Below, one piece after another: positions 56,720-64,000 of a stretch of DNA of 64,000 nt (the stretch's first letter is position 1; the number at the start of each line of letters is the position of its first letter). The position numbers were made by a program, and so were the translations under genes. The notes beneath the pieces are model-generated. The model ran no database searches. It was not told the origin of the DNA and was given only the letters and a program-made list of their open reading frames with translations. The stretch lies in contig SSNU01000055.1 of the NCBI GenBank assembly GCA_012064415.1, forward strand, positions 620,001 to 684,000, written 5' to 3'. The stretch comes from Gyrodactylus bullatarudis. Its lineage: Eukaryota > Platyhelminthes > Monogenea > Gyrodactylidea > Gyrodactylidae.

Positions 56720-58958
56720 ATTTATTTTTTCTATTGATTTAAAACAATTTGATCATCTTTTTTTGAATACTTCTAAACATGCTTTCTTTGATTGTATTTC
56801 ACTGGGTCATACTTTTAGCAAAATTCACTTTATTTTTTATTTTCTTGAATAATCAGAATATTACCATCAGTATTACTGATATAATGGTAGCTTTTCGAGT
56901 TTATCCCTTCATTTGACAGGAAATAAGAGGAGAGGGAAAATTTCTATTGAGCCTTGTGTTTGAAAATTTAAGATGTCAAATTTGCGCTGAGAACTAGACT
57001 ACAGACTGTAGTCACTACAGAATGTAAAAAGAAAATTATCATGATTAAACAAATTTTATTCAGGTCTGTTTATTATTAATACCGAATCGAAATCAGGGGT
57101 ATAAATCAGTGATCACATAACCAAGGGGTGTGAATGAAGAAAACTTTTATTATATTGTTCCAATGATGTTCTTTAACCCTTAAACTCTATTGCTTAAAGT
57201 ACCAGGAAAATCTTCACATTCATTCTTTTGTCTATCCCATGATCTGTCAATACGCTGATTACGAATCTAGAGTTTTTTTAACGCAATTATATTTTGGTTA
57301 AATTCAGTCATTTTTTGATCCAAAAACAGGCTATCTTGAAAGCTTTCGGAGATAGAGATCAGGCGATTGCATATCTGAATTCTACGCGTATGATTACTCT
57401 ATAAACTTGAGAAAAAGATTTTCAAAAAAACGTTAAACAAAAATTATATTTTTTGGAAATAAGCTACTTTCTTTGAATTAGTTTAACGAATGAAAAAAAC
57501 TTTTGCGTATTTCAGAAGATTTTTCGATATTAGAATGGGTGGTAAACGAAGTATTTTCTTTGGGTCAGATGTATAATAATGATTTGCTCAAGTGGTATGT
57601 GTCTTTAAAGGCACAGTGGGAACTTTTTTTCAAGTTGAGAATCCCAAAACTGAAAGGGACTTGTCATTCCTTACCCACAGAAAAGCAATGACTCATTATT
57701 CATTGTATAATTTGAGTTATTGATTTTCAGTTTATTCCTAATTAATCTATAGAGATCATGTTTTTTAACAAACCGAATTTTTTTTTCATAATTTCATTAG
57801 AAATTTGTACATCTTCTTCTTGAATTCTAAATAATAATGTAATATGAAATTGAGAAGATTTACATTCTCTGCTATATCAGAAAAACAAGATTTAGATGTA
57901 TAATAATTTAGTCCAAAATTGCAGCGAATTCTGTTGATTTTTCAACACACCTATTCCCATCGTTTTACACCTCCAACTTTTGAACCATGAGTTAAACTTG
58001 AAAAGTACCATGGATCATTTCTATAGTTTCTTTTTATAACTTTATATTAATCTTTTTAAATTACGAAATAAATAAAAAAAATTCTGCCCGTTTCGATACA
58101 AGAAGGAATTTTAAATTCTATCAAATTCCATTACTAAATTCAGTATTTATCTCGACTCTAATGATACCTCTCTGATAGCAAAGTAAGTAAAGTTGTTTGC
58201 GAAATTCCAGTCTAAAGATACCGGATCTTAATATAGCATGAAAAATAGTATCAAAAAAAATTCATTCGTGTGAAATTCAGGTGTGAGAAATTGAGTTTTT
58301 AAAGCTTCATTGTGAGGATCAGAGAGATGTTTGAAAGCATCAATTTAAAAAATACAAGGTACAAAGTATTATTAGGAGTCTGCGAAGCCTTGGATTAAAG
58401 ACCAAACTCTGTGCAAGATACGGAACTAGAACTGGAGTTTGAATATCTAACAAAATCTTGTAAATGTTAATATTATTAATTCTTTTTAGAGTGAGTCTGA
58501 GTTTATTAAGAGAAAAACTATCATGAATTGAGCAAGAGTACATTTCCTATTCTATAGTACTAGTAAAAGCTGAAAAGAGGTACTTTATGGAAATCAATAC
58601 CATAAAACTTGCTAGTGAATAAATTTTGCTTTTTAGAGTTGAAAGTGTTACACAGCAGAGAGAAGAGTACAATTTTCTACAAAACCAACTCAATGTCCGA
58701 CGGAGATAAACGTATTTTTTGAGATTTTCATTTTGACATCTACGCAGTTGGTTACTACATGATTTTGATCGATACAGCTCAAATTAATAATTATAATAGA
58801 AATATTGTGTAAGATGAAATTATTTGCAGGCCTTGTGTTAATCGTCTAATGTGGGCCCGATATTTTTATTTACATCTCTGTGAATCAGTTCTATTTCGAA
58901 ATGTAGAAAGTCTGTTCAAAGCTGTAAAACGGAAAACTGAACACATTTCTGCCTGATT
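56720..58958. other. Intergenic region with weak candidate exons
   Basis: 57330-57404 (after ACAG acceptor) reads AILKAFGDRDQAIAYLNS and stops, which is slightly reminiscent of a UBA helix pair. 57516-57691 (after TTTCAG acceptor) reads DFSILEWVVNEVFSLGQMY.. and stops. 58828-58954 (after TTTGCAG) reads ..MWARYFYLHLCESVLFRN.. and stops. None could be joined into a gene. A 50-nt direct repeat (58281-58330) recurs at 59210-59260. Confidence 0.35.
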
Positions 58959-59489
58959 GTGAAGCTATATATAGTCTTAGTTTGTTGTCTTGGTGTAATT
59001 TTGAAAGTTGTCAAAACATGTCAAATCTACAGTCACAACGGTGAGAAGTTGTATAGTCGGTTGCGAAACTCATTGGCCACTCCAGTCCGAAGAAACTGGG
59101 GCGAAATATACCGTGATAAAAATATACAAATATATCAAAATTTTATCAAAAATTCATTGGTGCATTTAGTTTTCCGCTTAACTCGTGTTTTCAAGGGTAA
59201 AATTTATAAGTGTCAGAAATTGAGTTTTTAAAGCTTTATTGTGAGGATCAGAGAGGTGTTAGAGACTATGAAATTATCAATAAATACAAAAGAGAAGGTC
59301 CTTTTTCATAAGAACATTAAAGTTTCCCTTAAAAAGCACTCTAAAAACCTGTTTTATGTAGGTCTACTTGTAAGCGACCGATCAAAATCATGGTTTTGGA
59401 TCACAAATGAAAGGGGTATAAATCAATTACACGTTGACTCGAGCTTCGAATGGTTTAGTTTGAAAGGTAAAAAAGTGCTGATTTCATAA
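58959..59489 (+). pseudogene. Possible secreted-protein gene or remnant
   Basis: The first frame (58959-59231) opens at GTG, not ATG, with a signal-like KLYIVLVCCLGVILKV followed by QIYSHNGEKLYSRLR. The second frame (59241-59489) reads ..NLFYVGLLVSDRSKSWFWIT.. and ends KGKKVLIS. A possible donor/acceptor pair between them (GTAAAA..GTGAG) does not keep the frame. A vague likeness to a beta-trefoil growth factor was noted but is not convincing. No Met start exists in frame upstream. Confidence 0.3.
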
Positions 59490-61063
59490 ATAGTCGGGGC
59501 ATGAAAATCAGTTCATCAGATCACAAGTGATTGGATCTTGAAATCCAGATCATATTTTTATTAAAAATCTGAATTTTTAGGTTTCTTATCAGGGCGAAAT
59601 ACCAGGAGTAAATGGAACCAAAAATTCATTTATTTATAATAATAATAAGAACTCAAAAACAGGAGGCAAATGTGAATTGGAGTAAGAATGGAAAGTAGAA
59701 ACAATAAATCTTGGATCATGTATGGCTACTAGACATTGTCTAGGGTCCTCACTTTTAGTGATTACTCTCAGATACGCTTATCACTATTCTATTTGATCAG
59801 ACATTTCGAACGCATTCAAAGAACATGTTTCATTGAGAAATCATTTGTTGTAATTAAGCATTTGAAGGAGTGAGTTTTGTGTAACTCTGTCTCTTTGCAT
59901 CAGGGCTCATTAAAAAATTGACTTCCTATCAATCAATCAGTCAGGTAAAAGTGTACTTTGTAGATCAACTCTAGAACAAATACAAGAACAAAGATTGATC
60001 AAGCATATGATTGATTATCTCGAGCATCTTGGTGAAGAACTGATCCGTTCATTTCGTACATGATTTTCACTCAACCCAAATGGTATTAACTAGAATTTCG
60101 TAAGCCTAGGACCAATGTCCATAGGAACTATAAAATTTTTTATTTGACTAGAATATTATTAAATAATAGCTCTTGGACCAATCAGAGTACTTGATTTTCT
60201 TTGTATTTTATCGGTCGGATTTTTATCGTATGAATCGGTACATTTTGTTCAGGATCCTATTCTCAATAAGAAGTGACTTAAAAAGTCGCAATGCATTTTT
60301 GGCTATTTTTAAAATTGCTAATTTTCAGTGTACAAATGCTAAAAAAATTTTTGCTATTTGTTTACCGCCCTAATTATCAGACAGGATCATTGGATTGTGT
60401 GATTTGATGAGTAAAATCTCACAATCCTTCTAATCTGATTGGAGAGTAAAATAAAAAGATTTATGATCTTTTTGAAAGAAATTGATTTTATTAATAAATG
60501 ATGAGGTTGATATTTTTTAAGAGTTAAAACTTTGAATAATAAGAATTCTTCGATTGGCCCGAGCCTTTGGTATGACTGAGGGTGGGAGTGGTTTGATAGC
60601 CTGGAAAAATAAAATAAACATATCCCAAGATTAATTTTTTGTCAAGGTATATAAATTGTAAATAATATATATGCTGTATTCATAATAACGAATTATTAAA
60701 TGAATGGATAAATTCCTAAAGAACCTAAAGAGCCCCCCTCCTATATGAAATAGTTCGAGAGGATGCTTGATTTCACAGTATTCGTGTCTCAAGACGTATT
60801 GAGTGTGATCTCCACGTATTGGTCCACAGCCTACTCTCTCTGTCTCTAGTCTAATATAGGAAGAACAAGAGATGAGAATGAGTTTTTTCCTTGTCAACTC
60901 CTCTTGTCAAGAAAACATCAATAAAGATAAAGACAATGGTTTTTCAAACAAACTTGCAGAGAGTAATGCTTGTCTTTCGTTTTCTTTGATAATTCAGTGG
61001 GATCTTCGGAAATGATCGGACAGAGAGAGAGATGGAAGGAGGAGTTGAGATTAGTAGTACACT
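59490..61063. other. 3' flank of the SAFB-like gene
   Basis: A minus-strand open segment at about 60602-60506, after a TTTTTCCAG acceptor, reads AIKPLPPSVIPKARANRRIL and could be an alternative last exon. An AATAAA on the minus strand at 60488-60493 follows it. No donor in the preceding exon joins it clearly. The frame at 60631-60897 has no motif. Confidence 0.35.
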
Positions 61064-64000
61064 TTAGTAATTCCTGGTTTGATGATGCCTTGACGAGAGA
61101 GAGGAGAACATGTTAGAAGAGAGAAGTCCAGCATTTTGCAGGGCTGCTTTAGCCGAGGCCAGTAGCTGAGAAGTTGAACTACTACTACTATTGCTATTGT
61201 TATTATTATTATGATTGGTGCCAGAGCTAGAGTGATGATGATGATGACCAGAAGAAGACCAGCCAGAGTTATGATGATGGCTATTATTATTATTAGTATT
61301 TTTGCTTGAACTGCTGCTACTGTTGTTGTTGTTGTTGTTGTGATGGTGACTGGTGTGATTATTGTGGCTACTCTGTTGATGACTGGAAGAGGAGGAGTAT
61401 AGACTGGCACTATTACCTAATCAGGATGGAAGCAGGGGGTTAGAGAATTACGTAACAAAATAAAAGTCAAAATAACAATGATATTCTTGAGTAAGAATAT
61501 TATTATTTTCGCATCAATTTTTAATCATAATCATCATAGAAAGTGATAGACAGACAGACAGAGAGTTTCTCTAAAAGTTCATCATCATCCGCCTCACATC
61601 AAGACACTCACTGGATCTATGCATGTAATCGACAACTTCAGGCCAACGTCCGTTGGAATTTTTAGCTCCTGAATTTGACTTGAGTGAATCGGAAGTAGTG
61701 TTAACCGCGTGTCGGCTAGGGATATCTTGCTGATATCTAAGACTATTATTATTATTCAGGGGTCTTCGATCGACCAAGTCAGTGAAATTATTGCTAATTT
61801 GACGACGATCAATCATTTCCCGGCGTACTGGCTCCTCTCGGCGTCGATTATCAATTGGAGGAGAATAAGCAGCATTAGTACGTCTGGGTAAGATATCCTT
61901 GGTTATACCTGAATGCCTCCTAGGGTCTTCATAAGGTTTAGTTAGTGAGGCCATTGGATGATGAGAGATTGGACTTCTGTCCATTAATCTGCTTGCTGGC
62001 TCATCTGGATAATATTTTGGCATTCTATCCATTGAAGGGCCTGGATTTGAAGAGTTAAATATGTGAGATCGTTCATCGATTGAAGCTCTCTGAGGAAAGT
62101 CATATGCAATATGATTTGGGACAATGCTTCTCACTGGAGATTTATATCTTTCATATTCTCGTTTCATTCCAGGGTGTGGTAATTCTTCCCGTCGTTTATA
62201 GTCACATTCATAAAGATCATTTCTGAATTAGGTGGCAAATTTTAGTTTATGTGAGAATGTGTTTTATAAAATTCTTTCATTATTGATTCTTATATTGAAA
62301 AATCAGATTCAAGCATATATAAGAAGAAGAGCTTTCAGAGATGAAGATGAAGAGGAACAGTTTCACAGTTCAAAGGCCCGCTTTTTGCATGTGTCTCACA
62401 TTAAAGAGTGTTTCATATATATGTGGTGGATATGAATGAATGCTCCATGATTTTCAATATCAAGTACAAGAATATAAATGTATATACTGTGTATATGTTG
62501 TAGCTAATCGAAGAGAGGTATCTTTCTTCTACATACGCAGAGAAATAAAGACTTCTTTATAGGGCATGTAAAAATGCTAACGAATTGGAAAAAAAGTGAA
62601 ATGAAATTGGAAAAGATGTTAACAAACCTTCTCCTACGATCATCTGGGGAATAGCGATCATCTCTACGTCTATCAAAGTCCATTAGAGGAGTGGGAGGAA
62701 TTTTTCGTCTGATATCCTCGTAGATCGGAGATCTTTCCTTTTGATAAGGCAGACCTCGTGGAGATTTCTCTCTACGATATGGGGATCTTGAACGATATGA
62801 GACACCTTGAGAGATGGGACTACGAGAACGTCTTCTAGACACAGTAGGAGAGATACGTCGAGGTGGGGTATATCTTTTGGTTGCATGATTTGCTCGTAAT
62901 GGTCTTGGTTCAGTCCTTATTCTTCTGGGGGATATTGATCTTTTTCTATCCTCAATGGATCTACGTCTTGCTCTGAGACTAAATGTGATAATTATAAACA
63001 TGACATACCGTTCAATGACTGGCCTTAGTTCCCGGTCAGATCTTGAGGCCTATTAAAATAAGAGAATTGATGAGTATATAAAGATGAGGGAAACTTTATG
63101 ATAAAAACCTACTGGCTTTTTTATTCTATCCTCGAAAAAGTCCTTGGACTTTTTGGTTGCTCTTGGTGATGGAGATGGGCGCTTGCCAATGCGCTTGAGT
63201 GGTGGTCTTCTCCTTCTACCTGAAGAAGAACCGATAGAGCCAATTTTGCGATCGCCAGATGTTGACTTACTCCCAGAGCCAATTTTTTTCACTAAAAAAA
63301 GTTAAATCATTCAAGCTTATTTACCCATGTCAGATTTACGCTTAGCAATCTTTGCAAGCAGCTTTTCACCTTCTTCGTCAAGTGATGTACGAATTGGTGA
63401 AATGTTGGTCTTTTCGTTAGGCTTTTTGATTGATTCTTTCGTAGTGATCTCAACCTTTAATTTCGCGCCCTCCCATTCACTCTCGTTGAGAGCTTCAATG
63501 CATTTTTTAGCATCTTCATTGCTAGCCATGACGACGAAGCCATGGTATTCACGATTTTCATTTGTCCCTTTGGCAACAATTGAGACACTATTTACTTTTC
63601 CATGCTTTGATAACAGGGTTTTGAGGTCAGCAGCCTTGGTTTTATTTGTCAAGTTACTGACCCACAAGTTGGACGGTTCTTCATGTTTTTCTTCCTCCTT
63701 TTTTTCTCCATCGTTCTCTTCTTTATCTTTGATTTCTTCTTCCTCTTCTTCATCTTCATCCTTAGCAATAGGTTCATCAAGATCGTAGTCAAGATCTTCA
63801 TCGTAGTTTGTCATAACGCAATCGACCATGTCTTTGTCGATTTCTTCCTCTTTTTCACATTTTTCATTCTTTTCTTCACAATCAACCGCATCTTCATGAT
63901 TTTTACAGCTGTGCTCGGATTTTTGGTCAGCTTCTATAGGAATCATAAATGATTAAATAAATATTTTGATGAGGCGATTAAACTTACCATAGTCTTCGTT
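61064..64000 (-). CDS. SAFB: SAFB/SLTM-like RNA-binding protein (5' end outside window)
   Basis: Seven exons visible: 64000-63988 (partial), 63933-63325, 63291-63113, 63049-63009, 62978-62628, 62222-61612 and 61416-61064, all in phase, giving 718 codons plus stop. An acidic Glu/Asp/Lys stretch is followed by an RRM (NLWVSNLTNKTKAADLKTLL.. to ..KVEITTKE) matching the SAFB type (NLWVSGLSSTTRATDLKNLF). Then come a basic region, an RS/RRSRSP-rich exon, a long polar Arg/Asp-rich region, and a C-terminal Asn/His/Ser-rich tract. The N-terminal SAP DNA-binding domain expected for the family would lie beyond 64000. SAFB proteins bind matrix-attached DNA and RNA in the nucleus and link transcription with splicing. 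Confidence 0.85.

Noticed and set aside
61051..61410. Minus-strand frame beginning MPVYTPPLPVIN
   Set aside because: Out of phase with the upstream SAFB-like exon. The Asn/His/Ser frame joins in phase at the splice site.
63317..63946. ATG at 63946 as the start of the SAFB-like gene
   Set aside because: The MIPI codons are intronic. An acceptor at 63934-63935 joins in phase to a partial exon at 63988-64000.
63327..63952. Plus-strand frames of 153 and 89 aa opposite the acidic region
   Set aside because: Ser/Phe-rich translations antisense to the Glu/Asp-coding exon; no own motifs.

Overview
The window is animal nuclear DNA: AT-rich, with spliced genes on both strands, short canonical GT..AG introns, AATAAA signals and clear orthologues of metazoan genes (ATM, Greatwall/MASTL, an Ovo zinc-finger factor, DRG1, a SAFB-type RNA-binding protein and a Cys-loop chloride channel). 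Many introns are extremely small: 23, 24, 28, 29, 32 and 33 nt. They sit beside introns of 2-4 kb that are full of small hairpin transposons. Such micro-introns suggest a small, possibly parasitic spiralian (orthonectid, dicyemid or flatworm-like), but the sequence alone does not name the species.

Layout. 1-8588: a large inverted repeat. Its arms (1-2167 and 5819-7985) match base for base in every stretch compared, and each carries a head-to-head copy of a secreted M60-like metallopeptidase. The left copy is cut by the window edge. The 3.65 kb spacer holds a second, older palindrome containing the tail of a transposon integrase, and a carbonic-anhydrase-like gene that has lost its zinc-binding histidines. 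9460-10509: a LicD/fukutin-type membrane protein. 10726-13350: Greatwall kinase. 14317-23118 (minus): an anion-type Cys-loop receptor in ten coding exons. 24431-32059: 7.6 kb with no confident gene, including a piggyBac-type MITE.

32060-44567 (minus): ATM. It has a 6.8 kb first exon, and its FATC exon lies 3.9 kb beyond the rest of the kinase domain, across an intron holding MITEs and a Penelope-like GIY-YIG remnant. 46739-53462: ovo, with four C2H2 fingers and a 4.3 kb intron carrying a MITE nested in a MITE. 54565-55035 (minus) and 55277-56719 (plus): an unknown 144-aa protein and DRG1, diverging from a 241-bp gap. 58959-59489: a possible secreted-protein remnant. 61064-64000 (minus): a SAFB-like RRM/RS protein whose 5' end is outside the window.

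The genes do not form a pathway. ATM (DNA damage) and Greatwall (mitotic entry) are both cell-cycle kinases but are not neighbours in an operon sense. The features most worth attention are the near-perfect peptidase palindrome, the micro-introns, stop codons lying inside AATAAA in four genes, and the distant FATC exon.
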